Of a stretch of 64,000 nucleotides of DNA, positions 25,763-34,495 are shown in pieces. Under the pieces are notes generated by a model that saw only the letters and a list, made by a program, of their open reading frames with translations, was not told the DNA's origin and searched no databases. How positions within the stretch are numbered: position 1 is the stretch's first letter; the number at the start of each line of letters is the position of its first letter. The position numbers were made by a program, and so were the translations under genes. The stretch comes from an uncultured Polaribacter sp. (lineage in GTDB: Bacteria; Bacteroidota; Bacteroidia; Flavobacteriales; Flavobacteriaceae). Where the stretch lies: contig CANMHT010000001.1 in the NCBI GenBank assembly GCA_947497755.1, positions 186,001 to 250,000 of the forward strand, given 5' to 3'.

Positions 25763-26650
25763 TTAATTTTGCTGTAAAGAACTAACATATTTTTTTGGAG
25801 TAGTGCCAAACTTCTTTTTAAAAGCTGCAATAAAATGGCTTGAGGTACTATAGCCAATTTTTAATCCAACTTCATTTACATTATGCTGATTGCTTTCTAA
25901 TAACTTTCTAGCATGTTCCATTTTATAATCAAACAAGAAGCTGTATACAGTATCTCCGTAGATTTGTTTAAAGCCTTCTTTTAACTTCTTTAAGGTCAAT
26001 CCAATTTCATTAGCCAATTCTTGTAAACTTGGTGGCTCTGCCATACGTGCAATGATTATGTCTTTTGCTTTTCTGATTTTTAAAACATTTTGTTCATCAA
26101 CTAAAAAAGGACAAAATTCAACATTTGATGCTTCGTCATTTTGAAAATGTAAGCTCAGTAACTCATATATTTTACCTTTAATATATAGGTCTTTTACATT
26201 ACTTCTTGAGCTAGAGCTGATAATTTGCTGTAATACCATCAATACAGTTGGCTTAATTTCATCATCATTGTAATATTTTCTATTGATGTTTTCTTCACTT
26301 AAAAAATGAATATGATTGGCTTCTCTAGAAAATAATGAATGAAACTTTTCAATAGAAATTAACAAAGAAATTAAAGTGGTCTTTTGATTGATTTCTAAAT
26401 TGATGGGTAATTTTTGTTGTGGATTGTATAATAAAATACAATGCTGTTGTTTTACATCAAAAGTATAACTCCCATTATTAAAAAGAAATTTAGCATCTCC
26501 TTTTAAACAAAAATGCAATTGAATATAACTACTATCTATGTCTCTTTCAAAGCGTTGAATGTCTGTACTCTCATTTTGAAAATGAAGTAGATGAAATTTG
26601 TTATCAATATTAAATTCATTAAATGAACTTCCTGCGATACTTTTTGACAT
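25763..26650 (-). CDS. AraC-family transcriptional regulator at the haem divergent hub
   Basis: 295 residues: an N-terminal cupin-like sensing domain (about 15-150, with IQLHFCLKGDAKFLFNNGSY) and a C-terminal AraC DNA-binding domain (about 190-290) with both helix-turn-helices, PPSLQELANEIGLTLKKLKEGFK and VNEVGLKIGYSTSSHFIAAFKKKFGTTPKKY. It is transcribed away from hemA across a 210-base spacer and toward hemH and hemJ, so control of haem or iron genes is a reasonable inference; no effector can be read from sequence. Confidence 0.9.
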   Translation of the reverse strand: MSKSIAGSSFNEFNIDNKFHLLHFQNESTDIQRFERDIDSSYIQLHFCLKGDAKFLFNNGSYTFDVKQQHCILLYNPQQKLPINLEINQKTTLISLLISIEKFHSLFSREANHIHFLSEENINRKYYNDDEIKPTVLMVLQQIISSSSRSNVKDLYIKGKIYELLSLHFQNDEASNVEFCPFLVDEQNVLKIRKAKDIIIARMAEPPSLQELANEIGLTLKKLKEGFKQIYGDTVYSFLFDYKMEHARKLLESNQHNVNEVGLKIGYSTSSHFIAAFKKKFGTTPKKYVSSLQQN

Positions 26651-26681
26651 AAATCAAATTTTAATTGAATCCTTTTTTATT

Positions 26682-26703
26682 TAGAATGATTCTATATAAG
26701 AAT
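26682..26703. promoter_or_regulatory. Palindromic operator-like site between the AraC gene and hemA
   Basis: A perfect 13-base palindrome TAGAAT-G-ATTCTA (26682-26694) is followed by a further half-site AGAAT (26699-26703), which also pairs with ATTCT (26689-26693) around ATATA. It lies 32 bases upstream of the AraC start and about 160 bases from hemA. The 6-1-6 shape is like Fur-family boxes, but the sequence differs from the E. coli consensus. Confidence 0.5.
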
Positions 26704-26829
26704 GTCTGAATCTCCTTGTTTTGCTGCGAAAATACACATTTTTATACGTTTAAAGAAGTTTTGTAGTTGAAAAAACAGCAAACGACATTAATAGTTCTTT
26801 TAGCGATACTTTTATTCGAATGAAGTTTA

Positions 26830-26837
26830 TATTTTTG
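26830..26837 (+). promoter_or_regulatory. -7 element of hemA
   Basis: TATTTTTG fits TAnnTTTG, 24 bases before the hemA ATG. No TTG lies at the usual distance upstream, so the promoter may need an activator. Confidence 0.5.
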
Positions 26838-26860
26838 ACCGACTTTTTGAAGAATAGTAC

Positions 26861-28126
26861 ATGAATAGAAATACACATCAGGCAAATTTATACAACATTG
26901 GAGTTAGTTATAAAAAGGCAGATGCACATATACGAGGGAAATTTTCTTTAACAAAAGAGGCGCAATTAGCATTGTTAGCCGAAGCTAAAGAACAAGGTGT
27001 TGATGGAATTTTTGTATTGTCTACTTGTAATAGAACAGAAGTTACAGGTTTTGCAGAACACCCTTTTCAGTTGATAAAATTATTGTGTAAATACTCAAAT
27101 GGTAGCGTAGAAGAATTTGCACAAGTCTCAAATGTTTATAAAAATCAAGAAGCTATCATGCACTTGTTTCGAATGGGAACAGGATTGGATAGTCAGATTT
27201 TAGGAGATTACGAAATAGTTGGACAATTAAGGCAAGCGTTTAAATTAGCCAAACAACAAGGAACTACCAATGCATATTTTGAACGATTGCTAAATCATGT
27301 TATGCAAGCTAGCAAACGTGTAAAGAATGAAACACGCTTAAGTTCTGGAACAACTTCTGTTTCTTATGCTGCAGTACAATACATAATTAATAACCTGTCT
27401 GACTACAATGCTAAGAATGTATTGGTATTTGGATTGGGGAAAATGGGAAAGCATACCTGTAAAAACTTAGCAGAGTATACAGAGAATAAATCGGTTTGTT
27501 TGATCAATAGAACTGAAGAAAAAGCAACCGCATTTGTAAAAGAACATCCGTCAATAAGAAAATCTACCATTCAAAATCTTTCTGGAGAAATAGATAATAC
27601 AGATGTATTAATTGTATCTACTGGTGCAAATACACCAACGGTAACTAAAGAACAAATTCCAACAGATAAACAAATACTTATTTTAGATTTATCAATGCCA
27701 GCTAATGTAGCACCTGAGGTAAATGATATGGAAAATGTTACTTTGGTAAATGTAGATGAGTTATCTAAAGTAACAGATGAAACCTTAGCAATAAGACAAA
27801 AAGAAGTGCCTGTTGCAGAAGCAATTATAGAAACACACAAAGCAGAGTTTAATGAGTGGTTGCACCATAGAAGATTTACTCCTGCAGTTTATGCTTTAAA
27901 GAAATCATTAGAAACGATCCAGAGAGATGAAATCGCTTTTCATAAGAAGAAATACAAAGATTTTGACGAAGATCAAGCAGCAGTAATCACTTCTAGATTT
28001 ATACAAAAAATAACAACACAGTTTGTAAAGCATTTAAAAGACGAAGAAACTTCAATACCACAAAGTATTCAGGTAATTAGTAAAATGTTTGGAACTGAAT
28101 TAGAAAACATACATGAAGGTAATTAG
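26861..28126 (+). CDS. hemA: Glutamyl-tRNA reductase
   Basis: First step of C5-route tetrapyrrole synthesis: glutamyl-tRNA to glutamate-1-semialdehyde with NADPH. 421 residues. The catalytic cysteine is Cys56 in VLSTCNRTEVTGF; GLDSQILGDYEIVGQLRQAF is the family signature around the substrate site, VLVFGLGKMGKHTCKNL the NADPH-binding loop, and the C-terminal helical dimerisation domain begins near residue 325. It starts the plus-strand haem run and overlaps hemCD by 14 bases, so the two are translationally coupled. Confidence 0.97.
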   Translation: MNRNTHQANLYNIGVSYKKADAHIRGKFSLTKEAQLALLAEAKEQGVDGIFVLSTCNRTEVTGFAEHPFQLIKLLCKYSNGSVEEFAQVSNVYKNQEAIMHLFRMGTGLDSQILGDYEIVGQLRQAFKLAKQQGTTNAYFERLLNHVMQASKRVKNETRLSSGTTSVSYAAVQYIINNLSDYNAKNVLVFGLGKMGKHTCKNLAEYTENKSVCLINRTEEKATAFVKEHPSIRKSTIQNLSGEIDNTDVLIVSTGANTPTVTKEQIPTDKQILILDLSMPANVAPEVNDMENVTLVNVDELSKVTDETLAIRQKEVPVAEAIIETHKAEFNEWLHHRRFTPAVYALKKSLETIQRDEIAFHKKKYKDFDEDQAAVITSRFIQKITTQFVKHLKDEETSIPQSIQVISKMFGTELENIHEGN

Positions 28127-29696
28127 AATAGGTACCAGAGAAAGTGAATTGGCACTTTGGCAAGCAAACAAAGTAAAGAAAGAGTTAGAGGAGTTAGGGT
28201 ATGAAACAGTGTTAGTTCCTATTAAATCTACTGGAGATATTGTACTAGATAAACCTTTGTATGAATTAGGAATTACTGGAATTTTTACTAAAAACTTAGA
28301 TATCGCTATGTTAAATAACGATATAGATATTGCTGTACACTCTTTAAAAGATGTACCAACAGTTTTACCAGAAGGAATTATACAAGCTGCTGTTTTAAAA
28401 AGAGCCAATCAAAATGATATTTTAGTTTTAAAAGATAACGAAGAGTTTTTTGGACAACCTAATGGCGTAATTGCTACAGGAAGCTTACGTAGAAAAGCCC
28501 AATGGTTACATCGTTATCCAACACATAGTGTTACAGACTTAAGAGGAAATGTAAATACACGTTTGCAAAAACTAAAAGACAACGATTGGAACGGAGCTAT
28601 TTTTGCAGCTGCTGGTTTAGAAAGAATTGGGAAAAGACCCAAAGGAGCAATCAATCTTTCTTGGATGATTCCTGCACCAGCACAAGGAGCAATCATGATT
28701 ACTGCTTTAGATTCTGATGATTTTATAAAAGATGCTTGTGAGCAATTGAACCATTACGAAACTCAAGTGTGTACAGATATAGAAAGAGAATTTTTAAATC
28801 GTTTAGAAGGTGGTTGTACAGCACCAATTGGAGCTTATGCTTATATCGACGAGAAAAATGAAGAAATCAATTTTAAAGGAATTCTTTTAAGTAGAGATGG
28901 ACAAAAGAAAATTAGTGTTTCTAAATCTGCCAAATTAGGACGTCACAGATATTTAGCAAAAGATTGTGCTGATTATGTAATTAATAAAGGTGGTAAAGAG
29001 TTAATGCTAGAAGATCAAGCAGAAGAAAAAGAGTTTGCCATCTATTCTACTAAAAAATTATCAGAAGCACAGAAGAAATTATTGCCAACTTCAATGGGAA
29101 TTGAAGACAGTGATTTTATTAAAATTCGTTTTAATAGAATTGCTCCTAAGGTGATAAAAGATGAGATAGAAAACGTAATTATTACCAGCAAAAATGGAGT
29201 TGAATCTTTGTTAAACAGTTTTGTGAAACAAGAATTAAACTTTAAAAATATTTACTGTGTAGGTAGGAGAACTAAAAAACTGATAGAACAAAAAATAGGA
29301 CCTGTTGCCCATGCAGAAAGAAATGCAGCAAAGTTAGCAGCCTATTTGTCAGAAGAAATAAAAGGAAAAGAAGTAACTTACTTTTGTAGTGATTTACGTT
29401 TAGATACTTTGCCTAAAGTATTAACAGAAAACGGAATTACAGTAAATGAAATTGAAGCGTATAAAACCATGTATAGCCCTGTTAATGTTAGAGAACATAT
29501 TAATGGAGTATTGTTTTATAGTCCTTCTACTGTAGAAAGTTATTTGTTAGAAAATCCTGCAGATAAAATTGCCTTTTGTATTGGAGAAAGTACCGCAAAA
29601 GAAGCAAGAAAACATTTTAAAGAAGTGCAAGTAGCTAATTTACCTACTGTAGAAAGTGTAATTGAAATGGTGAATTTACACTTTGTGAAGAAATAA
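28113..29696 (+). CDS. hemCD: Fused hydroxymethylbilane synthase and uroporphyrinogen-III synthase
   Basis: 527 residues with two enzymes. HemC, about 1-305: RIGTRESELALWQANKV, LKDVPTVLPEG, ATGSLRRKAQW, LRGNVNTRLQKL and the dipyrromethane cofactor Cys235 in EGGCTAPIGAYA. HemD, about 308-527: VIITSKNGVESLL, CVGRRTKKLIEQ, YFCSDLRLDTLPKVL, VLFYSPSTVESYL and FCIGESTAKEARK. The protein would take porphobilinogen to the linear hydroxymethylbilane and close it to uroporphyrinogen III, channelling an unstable intermediate. HemC and HemD are separate proteins in E. coli; there is no stop or frameshift at the junction here. Confidence 0.94.
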   Translation: MKVIRIGTRESELALWQANKVKKELEELGYETVLVPIKSTGDIVLDKPLYELGITGIFTKNLDIAMLNNDIDIAVHSLKDVPTVLPEGIIQAAVLKRANQNDILVLKDNEEFFGQPNGVIATGSLRRKAQWLHRYPTHSVTDLRGNVNTRLQKLKDNDWNGAIFAAAGLERIGKRPKGAINLSWMIPAPAQGAIMITALDSDDFIKDACEQLNHYETQVCTDIEREFLNRLEGGCTAPIGAYAYIDEKNEEINFKGILLSRDGQKKISVSKSAKLGRHRYLAKDCADYVINKGGKELMLEDQAEEKEFAIYSTKKLSEAQKKLLPTSMGIEDSDFIKIRFNRIAPKVIKDEIENVIITSKNGVESLLNSFVKQELNFKNIYCVGRRTKKLIEQKIGPVAHAERNAAKLAAYLSEEIKGKEVTYFCSDLRLDTLPKVLTENGITVNEIEAYKTMYSPVNVREHINGVLFYSPSTVESYLLENPADKIAFCIGESTAKEARKHFKEVQVANLPTVESVIEMVNLHFVKK

Positions 29697-29761
29697 ATAT
29701 GTCACTTTTAAACAAAGTTGAGAGTTCTTGACTTTCGTTGAAAGAAGATAAAAAACACAAT

Positions 29762-30730
29762 ATGATGTTTAGAACACGTAGACTAAGAAAAACAGAAGGA
29801 ATAAGAAGACTGGTAAGAGAAACCAAATTGTCTGTAGATGATTTTATTTATCCTTTATTTATAGAAGAAGGAGAAAATATTGAAACAGAAATTGTTTCTA
29901 TGCCTGGAATTAAACGTTTTTCATTAGATCGAATTTCTAAGGAATTAGACGAGGTTGTTGAATTAAATATTCCTGCTGTATTGTTATTCGGTATCCCTTC
30001 TGAAAAAGATGATGAAGGAACAGAAACTTGGAATGATAATGGAATTATGCAACAAGCAATTCGTTTTATCAAAAAGAAGTATCCTAGTTTGTATGTAATT
30101 ACTGATGTGTGTTTTTGTGAATATACTTCTCATGGCCATTGTGGAATTATCCATGACAATGATGTTGAGAACGACGCTACCTTAGTTAATTTGGCTAAGC
30201 AAGTTGTTTCGCATGCAAAAGCAGGAGTAGATATGGTTGCTCCTTCTGGAATGATGGATGGAACCATAGATATGATTCGTCAAACACTGGATAATACTGG
30301 ATATCCGAATTTACCAATTATGGGATATTCTGTAAAATATGCTTCGGCATTTTATGGACCATTTAGAGATGCAGCAGATTCTGCACCAACATTTGGAGAT
30401 CGTAGAACTTATCAAATGGATCCGTCAAATAGAGATGAAGGATTGCGTGAAGCTACTTTTGATGATCAAGAAGGGGCAGATATTCTGATGGTAAAACCTG
30501 CATTATCTTATTTAGATATTATTAGAGATTTAAAGAATAATTTTGATAGACCTATTGCTTGTTATAATGTAAGTGGAGAATATGCAATGGTAAAAGCAGC
30601 TGCAGAAAAAGGTTGGATTGATGGTGAGCGCGTTATGATGGAAAGTCTGTTGTCTATGAAAAGAGCTGGAGCAGATATTATCATTACCTATTTTGCAAAA
30701 GAAGCAGCTAGGATTTTGTTAAAACGTTAA
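29762..30730 (+). CDS. hemB: Delta-aminolevulinic acid dehydratase (porphobilinogen synthase)
   Basis: Condenses two 5-aminolevulinates to porphobilinogen. 322 residues from the ATG at 29762 (a second ATG follows at once; the frame opens at a TTG at 29738). The zinc site [14 protein letters not shown] has the three cysteines of the zinc-dependent class; the two active lysines lie in [18 protein letters not shown] and [14 protein letters not shown]. It is 65 bases after hemCD, probably on the same transcript. Confidence 0.97.
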   Translation: MMFRTRRLRKTEGIRRLVRETKLSVDDFIYPLFIEEGENIETEIVSMPGIKRFSLDRISKELDEVVELNIPAVLLFGIPSEKDDEGTETWNDNGIMQQAIRFIKKKYPSLYVITDVCFCEYTSHGHCGIIHDNDVENDATLVNLAKQVVSHAKAGVDMVAPSGMMDGTIDMIRQTLDNTGYPNLPIMGYSVKYASAFYGPFRDAADSAPTFGDRRTYQMDPSNRDEGLREATFDDQEGADILMVKPALSYLDIIRDLKNNFDRPIACYNVSGEYAMVKAAAEKGWIDGERVMMESLLSMKRAGADIIITYFAKEAARILLKR

Positions 30731-30741
30731 GTTGTTTAATC

Positions 30742-30756
30742 GTTTAACAGTTAAAC
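30742..30756. promoter_or_regulatory. 15-bp palindrome between hemB and hemL
   Basis: GTTTAAC-A-GTTAAAC is perfectly symmetric and lies 25-39 bases before the hemL ATG. Upstream TTGTTTAA (30732-30739) can also pair with TTAAACAA (30751-30758), so two mutually exclusive hairpins can form. There is no T tract. It may be an operator or an mRNA processing site. Confidence 0.4.
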
Positions 30757-30780
30757 AAATCAACAAATAAACATGTAAAT

Positions 30781-32070
30781 ATGGAATTTAAAAAATCACA
30801 AGAATTATATAATAAAGGATTAGAGAACTTAGTAGGTTCTGTAAATTCACCAGTAAGAGCATTTGCATCTGTTGGAGGAAATCCATTGTTTATTAAAAAA
30901 GCGAAAGGATCTAAAATTACTGATGTAGATGGTAATTCGTATATAGATTTAGTATTGTCTTATGGACCAATGATTTTAGGTCATCGTCATAAGAAAGTTC
31001 AAAAAGCAATTACAAAAGCATTAAAGAATGGTTATTCATTTGGAGCTTCTACAAAGAATGAAATCAAATTAGCAAAAATAGTTTGTGATGCTTTTCCAGG
31101 AATGGACAAAGTACGTTTTGTAAACTCTGGAACAGAAGCTGTACTTAGCGGAATTCGTTTGGCTAGAGCTTTTACAGGAAAAGATAAAATTATTAAGTTT
31201 TCTGGATGTTATCACGGACATCAAGATGCATTATTAGTGGCTGCTGGTTCTGGATTAGCAACACTTAGCTTACCTGGTTCTAAAGGAGTTCCTGAAGGAG
31301 CTGTTAAAAACACACTAATTGCTAATTACAATGATTTAGATAGTGTAAAAGCACATTTTGAAGCCCATGACGATATTGCTGGAGTTATTTTAGAACCTGT
31401 AGCAGGAAATATGGGAGTGGTTACTCCAACGAATAATTTATTAAAAGAACTAAAAGAATATGTAAATGCTAAAGGAGCTTTGTTAATTGTTGATGAAGTA
31501 ATGACCGGTTTCCGTTCTAAGTTTGGTGGTGCACAAGAATTATTTGATGTAGAAGCTGATATTACTTGTTTAGGAAAAGTAATCGGAGGAGGTTTCCCTG
31601 TTGGAGCTTATGGAGCAAGAAACGAGATTATGGAAATGGTAGCACCTTTAGGAGGTATGTACCAAGCAGGAACCCTATCAGGAAATCCAATTGCAATGGC
31701 AGCTGGAATTTCTACATTAACAACTTTGAATAAACAAAATCCTTATGAGCGATTTAATGAAGTTGCTGCTACAATTGAAACTTACTTGATAGAAGCTGCT
31801 AGAGAACATGGTGTTGAGATTACTGTAAATAGATTTGGTTCTATGATCAATCCATTTTTTACCAGTAAAACAGTGACTAATTTTGAGGAAGCGCAAAGTT
31901 CTGATACTCAAAAATTTGCAACGTTCTTTTGGGAGATGATGCATAACGGTGTGTTTTTACCACCATCACAATTTGAAGCCTGGTTCTTGTCATCAGCATT
32001 GAGTGAAAAAGATTTAGAAAAAATTAAAAAGGCAATTAACGCAGCAATGGAGAAAGTAGCTGCTAGCTAA
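30781..32070 (+). CDS. hemL: Glutamate-1-semialdehyde 2,1-aminomutase
   Basis: PLP enzyme that turns glutamate-1-semialdehyde into 5-aminolevulinate. 429 residues, family length. Seen: NSPVRAF near the N-terminus, VNSGTEAVLSGIRLAR (PLP phosphate), SGCYHGHQDALL, LIVDEVMTGFR and the Schiff-base lysine in LGKVIGGGFPVGAYG. With hemA this shows the C5 route and not the ALA synthase route. It lies 50 bases after hemB. Confidence 0.97.
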   Translation: MEFKKSQELYNKGLENLVGSVNSPVRAFASVGGNPLFIKKAKGSKITDVDGNSYIDLVLSYGPMILGHRHKKVQKAITKALKNGYSFGASTKNEIKLAKIVCDAFPGMDKVRFVNSGTEAVLSGIRLARAFTGKDKIIKFSGCYHGHQDALLVAAGSGLATLSLPGSKGVPEGAVKNTLIANYNDLDSVKAHFEAHDDIAGVILEPVAGNMGVVTPTNNLLKELKEYVNAKGALLIVDEVMTGFRSKFGGAQELFDVEADITCLGKVIGGGFPVGAYGARNEIMEMVAPLGGMYQAGTLSGNPIAMAAGISTLTTLNKQNPYERFNEVAATIETYLIEAAREHGVEITVNRFGSMINPFFTSKTVTNFEEAQSSDTQKFATFFWEMMHNGVFLPPSQFEAWFLSSALSEKDLEKIKKAINAAMEKVAAS

Positions 32071-32098
32071 AAGTAAAAAAGTAATTAGTTGTAAAGTA

Positions 32099-32137
32099 AA
32101 CTTTAAACTTTAAACTTTGAACTTTTCAACTTTTCAA
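32099..32137. repeat. Degenerate tandem AACTTT repeat before hemE
   Basis: Five adjoining units: AACTTTA, AACTTTA, AACTTTG, AACTTTTC and AACTTTTC. It fills most of the 76-base gap between hemL and hemE and ends ten bases before the hemE ATG. Slipped-strand changes in its length would alter the spacing in front of hemE. Confidence 0.7.
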
Positions 32138-32146
32138 GATAGAATT

Positions 32147-33172
32147 ATGATAAAAAACGATTTATTTTTAAGAGCGTTAAAAGGAGAAACGGTAGATCGT
32201 CCGCCGGTGTGGATGATGCGTCAAGCTGGGCGTTATTTACCAGAGTTTATGGCAATCAAAGAGAAGTACGATTTCTTTACTCGTTGTAGAACTCCAGAAT
32301 TAGCATCAGAAATTACTGTACAACCTATTAGAAGGTATGGTATGGATGCTGCAATCCTATTTTCAGATATTTTGGTAATTCCACAAGCCATGAATATTGA
32401 AGTAGAAATGAAACCAAATTTTGGACCGTATTTGCCAAATCCTATCAGAAATCAAAAAGATTTAGATTCGGTAGTAATTCCAGATGTACATGACGAGTTA
32501 GGTTATGTTATGGAGGCAATTAAAGCGACCAAAGAAAAACTAAATGATGAAGTTCCATTAATTGGTTTTGCAGGTTCTCCTTGGACAATCTTATGTTATT
32601 GTGTACAAGGTCAAGGTTCTAAAAACTTTGATAAAGCAAAAGAATTGTGCTTTACAAATCCAGTTGTTGCTCATAGTTTATTACAAAAAATTACAGATAC
32701 AACCATTGCTTATTTAAAGGCAAAAGTAGCGGCAGGTGTAAATGCTGTTCAAGTATTTGATTCTTGGGGAGGAATGTTATCTCCAACAGATTATCAAGAG
32801 TTTTCTTGGCAATATATTCAACAAATAATTGATGCATTAAAAGACGAAACACCAGTAATTGCTTTTGGTAAAGGATGTTGGTTTGCTTTAGATACAATGG
32901 CTCGTTCTGGAGCATCTGCTTTAGGTGTTGACTGGACTTGCTCACCAAAAAATGCACGTTATCTAACAGGAGGAAATATTACGTTACAAGGAAATTTTGA
33001 TCCATCAAGATTATTGTCTCCGCCAGCTGAGATTAAAAAGATGGTACACCAAATGATTAATGAATTTGGAAAAGATAAATATATTGTGAACTTAGGGCAC
33101 GGTATTTTGCCAAATATTCCTTTAGAAAATGCCAAAGCATTTGTAGATGCAGTAAAAGAGTATAAGAAATAA
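32147..33172 (+). CDS. hemE: Uroporphyrinogen decarboxylase
   Basis: Removes four acetate carboxyls from uroporphyrinogen III to give coproporphyrinogen III. 341 residues from the ATG at 32147; the frame runs back to a TTG at 32117 inside the AACTTT repeat, which I reject as a start. Seen: [17 protein letters not shown] (signature 1 with active-site arginine), [15 protein letters not shown] (catalytic aspartate), [16 protein letters not shown] (signature 2), [10 protein letters not shown] and the C-terminal [11 protein letters not shown]. Confidence 0.97.
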   Translation: MIKNDLFLRALKGETVDRPPVWMMRQAGRYLPEFMAIKEKYDFFTRCRTPELASEITVQPIRRYGMDAAILFSDILVIPQAMNIEVEMKPNFGPYLPNPIRNQKDLDSVVIPDVHDELGYVMEAIKATKEKLNDEVPLIGFAGSPWTILCYCVQGQGSKNFDKAKELCFTNPVVAHSLLQKITDTTIAYLKAKVAAGVNAVQVFDSWGGMLSPTDYQEFSWQYIQQIIDALKDETPVIAFGKGCWFALDTMARSGASALGVDWTCSPKNARYLTGGNITLQGNFDPSRLLSPPAEIKKMVHQMINEFGKDKYIVNLGHGILPNIPLENAKAFVDAVKEYKK

Positions 33173-33207
33173 GAATTCCTTAACTTGCTTACTAAATCTA
33201 TAGAGTT

Positions 33208-33633
33208 ATGTTAAAAATCTTTAAAAAGTTTGAAGACTGGGTTATTATAGTATTAGGATGCATTTTAGGAATTTTTATTCTGGTTTCTGTTTTTGAATTA
33301 GGCTATTTAATTTTTACAGAAATTTTTAGCACCAATAAAACTGAACAAGGCGTCTTGTTAAGTTTGTCTGAGGTTAAAAAGTTTTTAGACTTATTTTTTA
33401 TTGTACTAATTGCTTTTGAATTGTTTGAAACAGTTCGAGTTTATTTAAAAGATCATGTCTTTCATGCAGAATATATTGTGCTTGTAGGGGTAATTGCTCT
33501 AGCAAGAAAAATAGTATTGTTAGATTTTGAGAAAGTAGCTCCCTTAACTTTAATAGGTTTGGCTTCGTTAATTATTTCATTAACAGCTGGATATTTCTTT
33601 TTAAAAAAAGGAGAAAGAATAGAGAAAGAATAG
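33208..33633 (+). CDS. PsiE-like four-helix membrane protein
   Basis: 141 residues with four membrane segments (about 11-33, 58-76, 85-103 and 109-131) and short charged loops. The pattern FELFETVRVYLKDHVFHAEYIVLVGVIALARKIVLLD is like the PsiE family, a phosphate-starvation-inducible protein of unknown role (its key part is EYIVLVGVIALARKIVLL). It starts 35 bases after hemE and is followed by three more non-haem genes before hemF, all on the same strand with small gaps. Confidence 0.8.
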   Translation: MLKIFKKFEDWVIIVLGCILGIFILVSVFELGYLIFTEIFSTNKTEQGVLLSLSEVKKFLDLFFIVLIAFELFETVRVYLKDHVFHAEYIVLVGVIALARKIVLLDFEKVAPLTLIGLASLIISLTAGYFFLKKGERIEKE

Positions 33634-33648
33634 TTTTAAATTGCTCAA

Positions 33649-34140
33649 ATGTTTGCATGGAAATTAATAAGAGAAATACGTTTTAAGCAATTTGTAGATT
33701 TGCTGTTTTTCTTTTTTAAGCATCCAATATTTACAGTATTAAGTATTTTAGCAACTCTAAAAACATTAAAAATTGCACAGCAAAAGTTTCCTAATATTCA
33801 TGGAAATGATAATAAAGCCAATGCATTTAGACATGCACTTTGGAATGCTCTTATTGCAAGAAATTGTTTTAAAAGTGATAAAGATTTAGAAAAAGTAATT
33901 GCTTGGACAAAAGAAATTACCGATTGGCATGAAGAAGTGTTTATTAACGAAGCTTTAGCTAGAGCTATGGATTTACATAATAATGTTATTGGTAGAGCTG
34001 TTTTTAAGCAGCATAGCTCTATAACAGAAAAAGAGTTGATTGTAAAATTAGAAGAGATGATGCAAGAAAGTATTTGGGTAAACTCTCTTAAAGAAATTGA
34101 TTATCATCCAGAGAAAATGGTTTATATAAATAAAGATTAA
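33649..34140 (+). CDS. DUF6973-type protein
   Basis: 163 residues. A hydrophobic N-terminal stretch (about 13-40) may be a membrane anchor; then NKANAFRHALWNALIAR, DWHEEVF and MDLHNNVIGRAVF give the conserved His/Asp/Asn set of the DUF6973 family, also found as domains in some larger secreted proteins. The clustered histidines suggest a metal site or hydrolase, but no activity is known. It starts 15 bases after the PsiE-like gene and ends one base before the CHMI-like gene, so it is co-translated. Confidence 0.7.
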   Translation: MFAWKLIREIRFKQFVDLLFFFFKHPIFTVLSILATLKTLKIAQQKFPNIHGNDNKANAFRHALWNALIARNCFKSDKDLEKVIAWTKEITDWHEEVFINEALARAMDLHNNVIGRAVFKQHSSITEKELIVKLEEMMQESIWVNSLKEIDYHPEKMVYINKD

Positions 34141-34141
34141 C

Positions 34142-34486
34142 ATGCCTCATTTTATTTTAGATTGTTCAGAAAGAATTTTAGAATTACAAGACCCTCAAAA
34201 AGTTATCGAAAAAGTATTTGAAGCTGCAATAGATTCTGGACTATTTGCTAAAAATGATATTAAAGTACGCTTAAACCCTTTTAAATATTCATTAGTACAA
34301 AGCGGTGATGCAGATTTTATACATGTATTTGGAAATATTATGGAAGGAAGAACAGCTGAACAAAAAGCCAATTTGTCTAAAATGATAGTGACTGTGTTGA
34401 ATGATTTGTTTCCAGATGTACCAATTATATCAATGAATATTAGAGATTTTACCAAAGAATCTTATTGTAATAAAACCATGCTATAA
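34142..34486 (+). CDS. 5-carboxymethyl-2-hydroxymuconate isomerase-like tautomerase
   Basis: 114 residues of the CHMI/tautomerase superfamily. The mature N-terminus would be Pro after Met removal (MPHFILDCSE), the catalytic base of the family; later VRLNPFKYSLVQSG, DFIHVFGNIMEGRTAEQKANLSKMIV and SMNIRDFTKESYCNK fit CHMI (the central mark is MEGRTAEQKANLSK). The aromatic catabolic genes that surround hpaF elsewhere are absent here, so the natural substrate is probably different. The start is one base after the DUF6973 stop. Confidence 0.88.
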   Translation: MPHFILDCSERILELQDPQKVIEKVFEAAIDSGLFAKNDIKVRLNPFKYSLVQSGDADFIHVFGNIMEGRTAEQKANLSKMIVTVLNDLFPDVPIISMNIRDFTKESYCNKTML

Positions 34487-34495
34487 AAAGAGACT

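Noticed and set aside
32691-32957. Open frame opposite hemE (minus strand)
   Set aside because: It is a shadow of a well-supported gene on the other strand, with no family motif. The same holds for the other long frames opposite pdhC, aroE, hemA and the PspC gene.
34142-34486. Homoprotocatechuate degradation gene hpaF
   Set aside because: The fold is that of CHMI, but none of the other catabolic genes is present, so the specific symbol is not justified.
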